From Candidatus Solibacter sp. (GTDB lineage: Bacteria; Acidobacteriota; Terriglobia; Bryobacterales; Bryobacteraceae): a stretch of 16,136 nucleotides of DNA. How positions within the stretch are numbered: the stretch's first letter is position 1; the number at the start of each line of letters is the position of its first letter. A program made the position numbers and the translations under genes. Below, in pieces: positions 7,061 through 14,775 of this stretch. The stretch is taken from NCBI GenBank assembly GCA_017883345.1, contig JADGNT010000019.1, positions 1 through 16,136 of the forward strand, given 5' to 3'. The notes beneath the pieces were generated by a model, which searched no databases, was not told where the DNA came from, and worked only from the letters and a program-made list of their open reading frames with translations.

Positions 7061-7354
7061 GGCGAAGCCGGAACCAAACAGGAGGCCGCGTACTTGACGC
7101 GGAGGCGCGAAGACGCGGAGGAAAACGCGCAGAAAAGCCAATGCGAAAACGAACTTGACGGAAGGAGCGGGATTCGCCTCTTCCCTGGTGTCGCGCGCGG
7201 AGGGAGCCGAGATCGCGGAGAAAAACTCCTGCCAATTCCGGCAAGAATTCGACTCGGCAGGTACTTACGGTCGCGCCTCGGATGGCTCGGATTGTGGCGG
7301 CGGCGCTGACGGCGGCGGCGGCGCGGAAGCGCCCGGTGAGGTGCGTGCGTAAGA
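7061..7354. other. Gene-free stretch between lacI-family gene and Gfo/Idh/MocA gene
   Basis: No supportable gene lies here. The left part (about 7085-7125) is a run of degenerate CGCGGAGG and CGCGAAGACG words typical of low-complexity intergenic repeats, and a related block is at about 7190-7230. GCC/GGC-rich triplets fill 7295-7325. A small perfect hairpin GGCGC-GGAA-GCGCC is at 7320-7333, 22 nt after the Gfo/Idh/MocA stop in its direction of transcription. It lacks a T-run. The promoter of the LacI-family gene is expected in this gap, but I could not identify one with confidence. Confidence 0.5.
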
Positions 7355-8506
7355 TCATTTTGCTTCCAGCGGTTCGCCGACCTTGACCCAACTGCGGCTG
7401 CCCGCGGATTCCAGCACGGCATCCGTGACATAGTCCGTGCGCAGGGCATCGCGGAAGGTGGGGGCCGCATTCTTGTCAACGCCAGCGGCCGTGAGGAAAT
7501 CGGCGGCCTGGTGGATGAAGGTGTGCTCGTAGCCGATTTGCAGGCCGGGGACCCACCAGTGCTTCATATATGGGTGGTCGCTATCGGTGATGTGGATGCT
7601 TCTCCAGCCGCGCAGGCGGCCTTCATCGCGGTGATCGAAGAACTGCAGGCGGTGCAGATCGTGCAGGTCCCAGACGATGGACGCATTCTCGCCGTTGATT
7701 TCCAGCGTGTAGAGCGCCTTGTGGCCGCGAGCGTAGCGCGTGGCCTCGAAGGTGGCCAGCGAGCCGTTGGCGAAGCGCGCCAGAAAGAGGCTGGCATCGT
7801 CGATGCCCACCGGCTCCACCTTTCCGGTGAGGTTGTGCTTGCGGCTCTTGATAAAGGTCTCGGTAGTGGCGGTCACTTCCGTGATGCCGCCGTTCAGCCA
7901 CATGGCGGTATCGATGCAGTGGGCCAGCAGATCGCCGGTCACGCCGCTGCCGGCCACGGCGGCATCGAGACGCCAGAGACCTTCGCCGCCCTGCGGAAGG
8001 TCGGTCGAGATGGTCCAGTCCTGGAGGAATTTGGCGCGGTAGTGGAAGATGCGGCCGAGGCGTCCTTCGTCGATGAGTTGCTTGGCGAGCATGACGGCGG
8101 GGACGCGGCGGTAGTTGTACCAGACCATGTTGCGCACGCCCGCGGCTTCCACGGCCTTAACCATGGCTTCCCCTTCGGCGGCGTTGCGGCCGAGCGGTTT
8201 TTCGCACATCACCATCTTGCCGGCCCGGGCGGCCGCGATGGCGATTGCGGCGTGGGTGTCGTTGGGGCTGGCGATATCGACCAGATCGATATCGGGAGAT
8301 TCGACGACGCTGCGCCAATCGGTTTCGACCGACTCATATCCCCATTTGGCGGCGAAATCCTGGACGCGTTCCGCGTTGCGGGCGCAGACGGTCCTGAGGA
8401 CGGGCTGGTAGGGCACGTCGAAAAAGTGGTTGACCTGGGAGAAGGCGTTGGAGTGGGTCCGTCCCATGAACCCGTAACCGATCATGCCGATGTTGAGCTT
8501 CTTCAT
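7355..8506 (-). CDS. Gfo/Idh/MocA family dehydrogenase
   Basis: The 383-residue product is an NAD(P)-dependent sugar or polyol dehydrogenase of the Gfo/Idh/MocA family. The N-terminal Rossmann fold has [12 protein letters not shown] with Gly10, Gly12 and Gly15. The family EKP motif is at 102-104 (CEKPLGRN), giving catalytic Lys103. The second catalytic pair fits the inositol dehydrogenase pattern Asp-x3-His: Asp192 and His196 in [14 protein letters not shown]. No signal peptide is present, so it is cytoplasmic. The ATG at 8506 follows the TIM-barrel stop by one base (TGA C ATG), so the two are translationally coupled and likely work on one substrate. An 11-residue upstream extension overlaps the neighbour and is rejected. 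The pairing resembles inositol or rare-sugar oxidation modules (IolG with IolE/IolI-like enzymes), but the substrate is unknown. Confidence 0.94.
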   Translation of the reverse strand: MKKLNIGMIGYGFMGRTHSNAFSQVNHFFDVPYQPVLRTVCARNAERVQDFAAKWGYESVETDWRSVVESPDIDLVDIASPNDTHAAIAIAAARAGKMVMCEKPLGRNAAEGEAMVKAVEAAGVRNMVWYNYRRVPAVMLAKQLIDEGRLGRIFHYRAKFLQDWTISTDLPQGGEGLWRLDAAVAGSGVTGDLLAHCIDTAMWLNGGITEVTATTETFIKSRKHNLTGKVEPVGIDDASLFLARFANGSLATFEATRYARGHKALYTLEINGENASIVWDLHDLHRLQFFDHRDEGRLRGWRSIHITDSDHPYMKHWWVPGLQIGYEHTFIHQAADFLTAAGVDKNAAPTFRDALRTDYVTDAVLESAGSRSWVKVGEPLEAK

Positions 8507-8507
8507 G

Positions 8508-9560
8508 TCAGTTCCACCCGTGCGCGTTGCGCACCGCAATCATGACGCGGAGCACGTCTTCCCAGGTTTTGGGGTCGAGCATGACGGAGTTGGGGAACAT
8601 GCAGCCATCCCAGCAGATGTGCCGGACGGCGCGCGTGGGTTCGCCCGTGGCGCCGCGCAGCCAGGCGCCGGAGTCGCGGACAATATCGAGTTTGCCGTTG
8701 GGGTCGTTGGGCAGACAGTGGCGGCCGGTCTTGTCGTGCGAGCCTGAGCCCTTGACGGTGCCATCGTTCTGCGCGACGTGGAAATCGATCGTCCAGGGGC
8801 GCAGGGCGGCGGCCATTTTGGCGTAGGCTTCGGCCAAGCGGCCGGTCTGGCTCCACTCGAAATCGTCGGGCAGGAGGCGATCTTCGGGAGCGTTATAGCC
8901 CATGGTGAAGAGCATGGTGTGCGCCATGTCGGCCTGGAATCCGACGGTTTGGGGGCGGTCCACCATTTCGAGCAGTTGCACGTTATGGCGCCAGCTATGC
9001 ATGCCGGCCCAGCAGATTTCGCCTTCGGCGGCGAGCCGCTCGCCGAAGCTCTCGGCGATGGTGGCGGCTTCGCGGAAGGTCTGGGCGATGCGTTTGGTGT
9101 TGGGCTCGGGATCTTTCGCCCAAACGGCCGGGCTGGCGGCGGAATCGATGCGCACGATGCCGTATTCGCGGATTTTGAGATCGCGCAGCTTGCGGCCGAT
9201 GCGGCAGGCTTTCTCCACCTGGGTGAGGAAGCGCCCGCGCTCGGCAGCGTCGCCCATGGCGGAGCCGCCACCGGTGGGCGGCCAGACGGGCGCGACCAGG
9301 GAGCCGGCGCGCAGTCCTTTGGAGGCGAGCTTCCCGGCCAGGCGGGCGAGGTCGTCGTCGGAGGAATCGATGTCTGTGTGCGGCAGGGACAGGAAGAGAT
9401 CGACGCCCTCGAAGCGCACGCCATCGACTCGGGCGGCGGCGGTGAGATCGAGCATGGTATCGAGATCGATGGGCGGTTCCGAATCGGGACCTTTTCCGAC
9501 GAGCCCCGGCCACATGGCGTTGTGCAGGGCAGGGAAGGCGTGAGGAGTGGTAGCGTTCAT
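8508..9560 (-). CDS. Sugar phosphate isomerase/epimerase-like TIM-barrel protein
   Basis: The 350-residue product looks like a member of the xylose-isomerase-like (AP endonuclease family 2) TIM-barrel superfamily, whose members isomerise or epimerise sugars and polyols with a divalent metal. Candidate metal ligands are Glu181 ([14 protein letters not shown]), Asp211 and His214 ([12 protein letters not shown]), and His261 ([12 protein letters not shown]), with Asp318 in [10 protein letters not shown] as a possible fourth. There is no signal peptide or membrane segment. The ATG at 9560 is preceded by GGGGGA, a modest ribosome-binding site. It is the first gene of a two-gene unit with the Gfo/Idh/MocA dehydrogenase, one base apart. 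A sigma70-like promoter and a LacI-type palindrome sit just upstream. The exact reaction is not identifiable; a metal-dependent hydrolase or dehydratase of the same fold is possible. Confidence 0.85.
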   Translation of the reverse strand: MNATTPHAFPALHNAMWPGLVGKGPDSEPPIDLDTMLDLTAAARVDGVRFEGVDLFLSLPHTDIDSSDDDLARLAGKLASKGLRAGSLVAPVWPPTGGGSAMGDAAERGRFLTQVEKACRIGRKLRDLKIREYGIVRIDSAASPAVWAKDPEPNTKRIAQTFREAATIAESFGERLAAEGEICWAGMHSWRHNVQLLEMVDRPQTVGFQADMAHTMLFTMGYNAPEDRLLPDDFEWSQTGRLAEAYAKMAAALRPWTIDFHVAQNDGTVKGSGSHDKTGRHCLPNDPNGKLDIVRDSGAWLRGATGEPTRAVRHICWDGCMFPNSVMLDPKTWEDVLRVMIAVRNAHGWN

Positions 9561-9599
9561 AGGTATCCCCCGCAGCGTGAGCCGCAGATTGACAGCGGT

Positions 9600-9613
9600 T
9601 TGAAACGTCTCAA
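9600..9613. promoter_or_regulatory. Predicted LacI-family operator upstream of the TIM-barrel/dehydrogenase unit
   Basis: TTGAAACGTCTCAA is a 14-bp palindrome with one mismatch between half-sites and the central CG typical of LacI/GalR operators; GAAACGTTTC-like cores are common in this family. Relative to the predicted promoter (9622-9650), it covers about +2 to +15, a standard repression position. The nearby LacI-family protein (5986-7002) is the natural candidate to bind it. Binding is inference. Confidence 0.55.
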
Positions 9614-9621
9614 GCTCTGTT

Positions 9622-9650
9622 AGCGTATATCAGCGCTGGGGGGTTGTCAA
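9622..9650 (-). promoter_or_regulatory. Predicted sigma70-type promoter for the TIM-barrel/dehydrogenase unit
   Basis: On the minus strand a perfect -35 TTGACA (9650-9645) is followed after 17 bp by TACGCT (9627-9622), a fair -10. Transcription would start near 9615, leaving a leader of about 55 nt before the ATG at 9560. The predicted operator overlaps the start point. This is the best promoter-like match I found in the window. Confidence 0.5.
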
Positions 9651-9688
9651 TGGAGAATGAGGGGCGGAGAATGGGGCTTGACGGGCAA

Positions 9689-10036
9689 TTACGGTAACCA
9701 GCGAACCTGGTTGCGGAAATCTTCAGGCGCCCAAGTCAGCCATACCATCCAGAGTCCTTCGATGGCCGCACCAGTAGAGCGCGATGACGGAATGAGAAGC
9801 ACGCCGGGGGACTCGCGTTCCGCGATGAACTCTTGGAAGTGGACCCGCATCGTTCGGACATCACGCGCAACCAGAACCCGACCAGCCTCGGCGGCGACAC
9901 GCAGAACTTCCGCAGCGGGAGTGCCATCCGGAATTATGTCGGCAGAGTGCCGGAAATCGAGGGAGGGCTCTGTACGTCGCAAGCCTCTGCCGATGTCGGG
10001 ACCGAGATCGGCATCAGCCTGAAAGGAGATCCTCAA
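9689..10036 (-). CDS. DUF5615 family PIN-like protein (putative toxin)
   Basis: The 115-residue product matches the DUF5615 family of small PIN-like proteins (Mut7-C-like), presumed nucleases in toxin-antitoxin-like pairs. The N-terminus MRISFQADADL carries acidic residues Asp8 and Asp10. A second conserved strand reads RVLVARDVRTM (Asp59), where relatives usually show SHDRRTM. The ending NQVRWLP matches the family. The start is a TTG at 10036; no ATG is available and the family N-terminus begins exactly there. It follows the DUF433 stop by six bases with no evident Shine-Dalgarno, so translation is probably coupled to DUF433 and kept low. The family assignment is from recognition of pattern; nuclease activity has not been inferred from a complete catalytic set. 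Confidence 0.82.
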   Translation of the reverse strand: MRISFQADADLGPDIGRGLRRTEPSLDFRHSADIIPDGTPAAEVLRVAAEAGRVLVARDVRTMRVHFQEFIAERESPGVLLIPSSRSTGAAIEGLWMVWLTWAPEDFRNQVRWLP

Positions 10037-10042
10037 GGCGGG

Positions 10043-10357
10043 CTAGCCAGGCTTTCGTTCCTGAGCCCGCTCGAAACGCTCTACCAGTTCCGCGGGCATC
10101 GGATGCCGAGTCTTGATTTCCGCGAAAATACGCTCCTGATCCGTCAGGTAAGCATCCACTTCAGCCTGGTGTTCCAAAATGAAGGTGATCGCCCCGGAGA
10201 CTTTGGCCAACGAACCGATGGATGGATACGCTTCGAAAATGGCTTCCGCCGGCCGCCCGCGCCGAAAGTCGTAGGTCACGACGTCAAGAGCGATACGCGT
10301 CCCAGCCACGTAGTAGCCGCCGTTATGGAGTTCGACGTATGCGTTGGTGGGCATCAT
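10043..10357 (-). CDS. DUF433 domain-containing protein (putative antitoxin)
   Basis: The 104-residue product carries a DUF433 domain from about 8 to 72, recognisable by GGYYVAGTRIALDVVTYDFRRG, AEAIFEAYPSIGSLAKV and a helix ending in VDAYL. DUF433 proteins have a winged-helix-like fold and are typically encoded directly upstream of a DUF5615 PIN-like protein, as here, so it probably serves as antitoxin and autoregulator. The gap to the partner is six bases. Two adjacent ATGs (10357 and 10354) could start it; no strong ribosome-binding site separates them. It lies just beyond the 3' end of the Tad operon on the same strand, with about 150 nt between; it may have its own promoter, which I could not define. 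Confidence 0.85.
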   Translation of the reverse strand: MMPTNAYVELHNGGYYVAGTRIALDVVTYDFRRGRPAEAIFEAYPSIGSLAKVSGAITFILEHQAEVDAYLTDQERIFAEIKTRHPMPAELVERFERAQERKPG

Positions 10358-10480
10358 GACAGCCGCTCTACATCATTCTACTCCGATGCTGGGCGCCGCG
10401 ATCCCATGCGGATGTTTATCCCAGAGCGGTGAAATCCCACAACGAAACCGCCATCGGGTTCCCGGTTGGTGGACGCTTGG

Positions 10481-10496
10481 CCCGGCCGCCGCCGGG
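10481..10496 (-). terminator. GC-rich hairpin after the last Tad-operon ORF, possible terminator
   Basis: CCCGGC (10481-10486) and GCCGGG (10491-10496) form a perfect 6-bp stem with a 4-nt loop, starting nine bases after the stop of the 31-residue mini-gene in its direction of transcription. No T-run follows, so it is at best a weak or Rho-assisted 3' end. The remaining 10358-10480 stretch shows nothing I can assign. Confidence 0.3.
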
Positions 10497-10505
10497 GGTT
10501 CGGCG

Positions 10506-10601
10506 TCAGTCGGCTTTCCTGCCGCGGCGGCGCAGGAACATCACGACGCCGAACAAGACGGCCAGTGCCCCACAAATGAGGCGCAGAGTGGTTGTATCCA
10601 T
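10506..10601 (-). CDS. 31-residue single-pass membrane mini-protein downstream of tadC
   Basis: An ATG at 10601 opens a 31-codon frame ending in TGA (10506-10508). It is preceded by GGAAGGAGA with a 9-nt gap to the ATG, the best ribosome-binding site in this operon. The product starts MDTTTLRLICGALAVLFGVV and continues to a basic tail FLRRRGRKAD. About 18 hydrophobic residues (6-23) form one membrane helix, and the positive tail predicts a cytoplasmic C-terminus. It lies 34 nt after the tadC stop and just before a GC hairpin, so it looks like the last gene of the Tad operon. I know no family for it. It may be a small subunit of the inner-membrane platform or a regulator of it; that is inference. 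The strong start site and sensible topology argue against chance. Confidence 0.6.
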   Translation of the reverse strand: MDTTTLRLICGALAVLFGVVMFLRRRGRKAD

Positions 10602-10635
10602 ACCTAAAGTCTCCTTCCCCCTCCTTATCGGCCAA

Positions 10636-11553
10636 TTACATGTTTTCAATCATGGGAATCAGATCGCGCACCAGGCGGACCATGACCGGACCTATGGTGA
10701 CCACGAAGAGGGTGGGCAGCACGCAGAAGAAGATGGGAAAAACCAGCTTCACGGCGAGCTTGGACGCGCGCTCCTCGGCCTTCTGCCGGGCCATGGTCCG
10801 CAAGTAATCGGCGTGCCCGCGCAGGCACTGGGCGATGCTGGTTCCGAAGCGGTTGGTCTGCACCAGCACGGCCACGAGTTTCTTAACGTCCTCCACGCCG
10901 GTGCGATCCGCCAGGTTGTGCAGCGCATCCTCGCGCCGAATGCCGGCGCGCAGTTCGAGGTTCATCACGGTGAACTCGCTGCAAATCTCCGGGTGGGCGA
11001 ATTGCAGCTCTTTGGCCACCTGTAGCATGGTTTGGTCGATTCCCAGGCCGGACTCCACGCACACCACCATCAGGTCCAAGGCGTTGGGCAGCCCATGGGC
11101 GATGGCGTACTGGCGGCGGCGTATACGCCGCATCACGTACTGCATGGGCGCCAGGTACCCGAAGGCGGCCCCCCCGCCCGCGACCAGCAGCAGCTTGTCG
11201 GGCGCGGCTTGCCGCTGCCATCCTCCGGCGAGCCCCAGGGCGGCGAATAACAGGGTCGCCACCAGGCGGGCGCCCTGGAAGTAGCTGGCCGCGTTCTGGT
11301 CGCGGAAGCCCGCGCGCATGAGGCGGCGCTTGAGGCGCGACAGGTCCACGGCCGAGGCCGGCACGACCGCTCCGAGGCGGCCCACCAGGTCGCGCCAGAG
11401 TAGCGTGGGGGGGGGCAGCAGGCCCGCCGCCTGAAGGGGGGGCGGCGCGACGCGATGAACTCCCCGCGCGCGCCGGGTCCCCGCACCGAGTCCGGCCCAG
11501 GCGATCCCGGCGGCCACCAGGAGGAACAGCGTCAAAGTGAGTAGTTCCAGCAT
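10636..11553 (-). CDS. tadC: Tad pilus inner-membrane platform protein TadC (type II secretion F family)
   Basis: The 305-residue product is an integral inner-membrane protein of the type II secretion system F (GspF) family and, by position after TadB, the TadC partner in Flp pilus assembly. Membrane helices are visible at about 3-23, 95-110, 122-138 and 265-290. The T2SSF domain at about 155-290 has LPNALDLMVVCVESGLGIDQ, the conserved Glu-Ser-Gly turn, and VLVQTNRFGTSIAQCLR. A short linker rich in Pro and Arg (30-50) separates the first helix from the body. The ATG at 11553 comes two bases after the TadB stop. It and TadB would form the platform that the CpaF ATPase acts on. Length and domain position fit the family. 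Confidence 0.93.
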   Translation of the reverse strand: MLELLTLTLFLLVAAGIAWAGLGAGTRRARGVHRVAPPPLQAAGLLPPPTLLWRDLVGRLGAVVPASAVDLSRLKRRLMRAGFRDQNAASYFQGARLVATLLFAALGLAGGWQRQAAPDKLLLVAGGGAAFGYLAPMQYVMRRIRRRQYAIAHGLPNALDLMVVCVESGLGIDQTMLQVAKELQFAHPEICSEFTVMNLELRAGIRREDALHNLADRTGVEDVKKLVAVLVQTNRFGTSIAQCLRGHADYLRTMARQKAEERASKLAVKLVFPIFFCVLPTLFVVTIGPVMVRLVRDLIPMIENM

Positions 11554-11555
11554 GC

Positions 11556-12521
11556 CTACACCTCGATGTTGACAATTTTGCGGATGATCAGATAGCCCAG
11601 CACCTGCAGCCCAAAGGCCGTGGCGAGCAACAGGTTTCCCGTGGGATCGTCAATGAAGAAGCGCGCGTATTTCGGATTGGCCGCGAACATCATCCCCCCC
11701 ACGCCGACCGGGATGGCCGACAGGATGCGCCCGGACATGATCCCCTGCGCGCTCACCGTGCGGATCCGCGCGCGCAGTTTGAAGCGCTCGCGCGTCAACT
11801 GCGCCAGCTTATCCAACAACTCCGCCAGATTGCCGCCGGTGCGTCTTTGCAGCAGCACGGCGGAAACGAAGAATTGCACGTCCATCGAGGGCACGCGTTC
11901 GGAGAGCTTGCGCAGCACGATGTCGATTGGCTGCCCCAGGTTCTGCTCCTCGAAGGTGCGGCGCAGTTCGCCGGCCAGAGGTTCGCTGAATTCGCGGTAG
12001 GCCATTTCGATGGCCACCGAGAACCCGTGCCCGGCGCGCATGCAGCGCGAGACGAATTCCAGGCAATCGGGGAACTGCTCCTCGAAGCTGCTTACGCGGC
12101 GCCGCGCCTTGCGGCGTACGTACCCCCAGGGAACCATCCCCAGCGCCGCGCCCGCCCCGAGGGCCACCAGCGGGTGGGTATTGCCGGCGATCGCGGTGGC
12201 CGCCCCGAAACCGGCCAGGAACAGGGCGATGGAGCGTTGCAGCAGCCCGGCGGGCTCCCACTTGAGCGCTGCCGTCTCCAGCAGATGGGCGGCGGCTTCG
12301 CGGAGCCGCAGGCCGTCCAGCAGGCGTCCCGTCAGCGGGCCGCGCACCTCGGCGGCGCCTTCGATCAGGCGCGGCCGGCCGCGGCCCGCGTGCTCTTTTC
12401 CGGCGCTGCGTGCGGCCAGCCGCCGCACCGCCAGCGCCGTGTCCCGGCGCTGCAGGCGTTGCCAAAGCAGGCGGTACGTCAGCACCCCCGTGACGGCCGC
12501 CAGCAGGAAGAGGATAAGCAT
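11556..12521 (-). CDS. tadB: Tad pilus inner-membrane platform protein TadB (type II secretion F family)
   Basis: The 321-residue product is the TadB half of the two-protein Flp pilus platform. It starts with a membrane helix (MLILFLLAAVTGVLTYRLLW). A hairpin of helices lies at about 98-130 (IALFLAGFGAATAIAGNT, ALGAGAALGMVPWGYV). The T2SSF domain is at about 148-270 (FEEQFPDCLEFVSRCMRAGH, QRRTGGNLAELLDKLAQ). Two C-terminal helices follow (IPVGVGGMMFAA, LLLATAFGLQVLGYLII). The ATG at 12521 shares one base with the cpaF stop (TGATG). The longer open frame to 12572 would overlap cpaF by 17 codons and hide the membrane-helix start, so it is rejected. The basic, Ala-rich region 35-75 is presumably cytoplasmic. 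Confidence 0.93.
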   Translation of the reverse strand: MLILFLLAAVTGVLTYRLLWQRLQRRDTALAVRRLAARSAGKEHAGRGRPRLIEGAAEVRGPLTGRLLDGLRLREAAAHLLETAALKWEPAGLLQRSIALFLAGFGAATAIAGNTHPLVALGAGAALGMVPWGYVRRKARRRVSSFEEQFPDCLEFVSRCMRAGHGFSVAIEMAYREFSEPLAGELRRTFEEQNLGQPIDIVLRKLSERVPSMDVQFFVSAVLLQRRTGGNLAELLDKLAQLTRERFKLRARIRTVSAQGIMSGRILSAIPVGVGGMMFAANPKYARFFIDDPTGNLLLATAFGLQVLGYLIIRKIVNIEV

Positions 12522-13885
12522 CACAGGCCTCCGACTTCGAGCGTCTCGTCGAAGATCTCCGGCGGGAGGCATAGCCCGGCAGCCAGCAGTTTCTCATTGA
12601 ACTTGGGCAGGATCCCGGTGGCGCAGAAACGGCCGCGCACCCTGCCGTCCGGCCCGAGGCCGCGTTTTTCGAATATGAAAATATCCTGCAGGGTCACGAT
12701 GTCCACTTCCATGCCGGTGACTTCGGTGATGCTCGTCACGCGGCGCGTGCCATCGCTCAAACGCGAGCACTGCACCAGGAGATGGACCGCCGAGGTAATC
12801 TGCTGGCGTACGGCAGTCAGGTGCATGTTGGCATTGGCCAGCGTCACCATGACTTCGAGGCGCGAGATGGCGTCGCGCGGCGTATTGGCATGCACCGTGG
12901 TCAGCGAACCATCGTGGCCGGTATTCATGGCCTGCAACATGTCGAGCGCCTCCTCGCCGCGCACCTCGCCCACGATGATGCGGTCCGGCCGCATGCGCAG
13001 GCTGTTGATCAGCAGTTGCCTTTGGCGCACGGCGCCGTTGCCTTCGAGATTGGCCGGCCGGGTCTCCAGGCGCACCACGTGGGGCTGCTTCAACTGCAGT
13101 TCGGCGGCGTCCTCAATGGTCAGAATGCGCTCCTTGGGAGAAATGAAGAAGGAGAGCGCGTTCAGCAGGGTGGTCTTGCCGGCGCCGGTTCCGCCGGAGA
13201 CGATGATGTTTAACTTGGCCTTGACGGCGGCTTCCAGCAGGCGCATCATGCCGCGCGTCATGGCGCCCTTGGCCACCAGGTCGTCCGGCATCAGCCTGTC
13301 GGTGCTGAAACGGCGGATCGACAGCAACGCCCCGTCCACCGCCAGCGGCGGGATGATGGCGTTGACGCGCGAGCCGTCGCTCAGGCGCGCATCCACCATG
13401 GGGTTGGATTCGTCCACCCGGCGGCCCACTTGGGAGACGATCTTGTCGATGATGCGCAGCAAATGGCCCTCGTCGTGGAACCGCACGCTGGTCAGCTCCA
13501 GGATTCCCTTGCGTTCCACGTAGACCTGCCGGTGGCCGTTCACCAGGATGTCGGAGATGGTCGGATCCTGGAGCAGCGGTTCGAGCGGTCCGAGGCCGAA
13601 GACTTCGTGCAGCACCTCATGGCTGATGCGCTGTTTTTCGACGGCGGTGAGCAGATTGGGCTCCTCCTCCACCATGGCCAGCACGGCTTGCCGCACTTCG
13701 GCGCGGATGCGGTCGTCATCGATGCCCGACAGCGCCTCCAGGTTGATGCGGTCCAGCAGCTTGCGGTGCAGGGTGAACTTCAGCTCCTGGTATTCGGGTC
13801 TGACCGCGGCGGGGCTGGCGGCGTTGCGCAGCAGGCGCTGCTCCCAACTCGATTCGGTGGCGCTCTGGGGGCTGGCAACCGTCAT
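12521..13885 (-). CDS. cpaF: Tad/Flp pilus assembly ATPase CpaF (TadA)
   Basis: The 454-residue product is the cytoplasmic hexameric secretion ATPase that powers Flp pilus assembly. Motifs in order: Walker A GGTGAGKTT (231-239), Asp box LTIEDAAEL (256-263), Walker B region RIIVGEVRGEEALDML (302-317) and His box TGHDGSLTTVHANTP (322-336). The N-terminal domain contains FGLGPLEPLLQDPTISDILV (96-115), the signature of the CpaF/VirB11 branch. The start is supported by AGGAG seven nt upstream, and its ATG overlaps the cpaB stop as ATGA. TadB follows with a one-base overlap. A CpaF length of about 450 is usual. All catalytic motifs are intact. Confidence 0.97.
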   Translation of the reverse strand: MTVASPQSATESSWEQRLLRNAASPAAVRPEYQELKFTLHRKLLDRINLEALSGIDDDRIRAEVRQAVLAMVEEEPNLLTAVEKQRISHEVLHEVFGLGPLEPLLQDPTISDILVNGHRQVYVERKGILELTSVRFHDEGHLLRIIDKIVSQVGRRVDESNPMVDARLSDGSRVNAIIPPLAVDGALLSIRRFSTDRLMPDDLVAKGAMTRGMMRLLEAAVKAKLNIIVSGGTGAGKTTLLNALSFFISPKERILTIEDAAELQLKQPHVVRLETRPANLEGNGAVRQRQLLINSLRMRPDRIIVGEVRGEEALDMLQAMNTGHDGSLTTVHANTPRDAISRLEVMVTLANANMHLTAVRQQITSAVHLLVQCSRLSDGTRRVTSITEVTGMEVDIVTLQDIFIFEKRGLGPDGRVRGRFCATGILPKFNEKLLAAGLCLPPEIFDETLEVGGL

Positions 13886-14775
13886 TTGGTCTCCTGCTTT
13901 CGGGAAAAGAATTCCACCTTTTTGACGGCTCCTCGAATCACCATCATCTGTTCGGGCTCAGCCGCCGGCACGGCGGCCGGCGGGTCAGGGGCTGCCGCCG
14001 CGACCGGGGCCGCCGCCCGGTGGACCTTCGGCGGCGCGGCCTTAGCCGGTGGAACTTCGGGCGGTGGCGCCCCATAGAGATCGTGCAGCCTCCGCCCGCT
14101 GGTAGGGACCGTCGCCTGGTCGGTGGAATTGCGCAGCACCAGTTGGATGCGGCCTTCGATGTTGGACAGGGTCAGCGACTCCGCCTCCGCCGGACTCACC
14201 AGCAAGGTCACCACCGGAGTCACGATCGGCTGGCTTTTGCCGTCGGTCTGTGTGGTCTGCCCGGCGGAGAGGACGGTGATGTTTTGCAGCACGGTTTGGG
14301 TCTCGGTGTCGCCGCGATTGGGCGGCTTGCCGGTGACCAGCACGTCCACCCGCATACCCGGCAGCACGAAGCCGGCCACCCCCACCACGTCGTTGACGCG
14401 CACTGAGATGGCGCGCATTCCGGGCGGAATCAAGGGTCCCAAACCCAGGCCGCTGCCTTTCACCGCGAGGCGCGCTTCGACCACCGGTTCGTCCGCCTGG
14501 ATGGTGCTGATCACGGGCCGTTCCAGCACATCTTCCAAGCGCGAGAAGGCTCCGGCGGGAAACAGGCTCTCGGGCACGCCGCGCAGTTTGACGGAGGCGC
14601 GACCGAGCGTGCTTCCCGCGGGAAGCAGATTAGTGGCGACCACTACCTGTTTCTCCGCGGCGGGGCGGGTGCGGCCGCCCGCGCCCCGGGCCAGCCGGTA
14701 GAAACTTCCGGCCACCAGCAGTGCACAGGCCATACTCACCGATATCACCAGCACAAATCGCCGATCTAAATGCAT
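13882..14775 (-). CDS. cpaB: Flp pilus assembly protein CpaB (RcpC/CpaB, SAF domain)
   Basis: The 297-residue product is a periplasmic protein anchored by one N-terminal helix (about 8-26, VLVISVSMACALLVAGSF). It has a SAF domain at about 43-104 (VVVATNLLPAGSTLG) and an RcpC/CpaB domain at about 118-225 (IPPGMRAISVRVNDVVGVAG, VLPGMRVDVLVTG). A Pro/Ala-rich linker (236-275) leads to a short C-terminal strand MMVIRGAVKKVEFF. The start is the ATG at 14775, preceded by GGAGG six nt upstream; a GTG at 14790 would place the ribosome-binding site inside the gene. In known systems CpaB works with the outer-membrane secretin CpaC/RcpA, but no secretin gene follows here: cpaF overlaps its stop. Confidence 0.93.
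   Translation of the reverse strand: MHLDRRFVLVISVSMACALLVAGSFYRLARGAGGRTRPAAEKQVVVATNLLPAGSTLGRASVKLRGVPESLFPAGAFSRLEDVLERPVISTIQADEPVVEARLAVKGSGLGLGPLIPPGMRAISVRVNDVVGVAGFVLPGMRVDVLVTGKPPNRGDTETQTVLQNITVLSAGQTTQTDGKSQPIVTPVVTLLVSPAEAESLTLSNIEGRIQLVLRNSTDQATVPTSGRRLHDLYGAPPPEVPPAKAAPPKVHRAAAPVAAAAPDPPAAVPAAEPEQMMVIRGAVKKVEFFSRKQETK

Noticed and set aside
7320..7333. GGCGC-GGAA-GCGCC hairpin as an intrinsic terminator of the dehydrogenase unit
   Set aside because: The stem has only five pairs and no T-run follows on the minus strand; it lies in GGC-rich DNA where such pairs arise easily.
10378..10635. 85-codon minus-strand frame between tadC and the DUF433 gene
   Set aside because: It has an Arg/Pro-rich composition, no recognisable domain, and covers the better-supported 31-residue mini-gene in another frame.
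11847..13523. Plus-strand open frame of 558 codons opposite tadB and cpaF
   Set aside because: Both strands cannot plausibly code here, and CpaF and TadB have intact family motifs. The antisense product is low-complexity Ser/Arg-rich.
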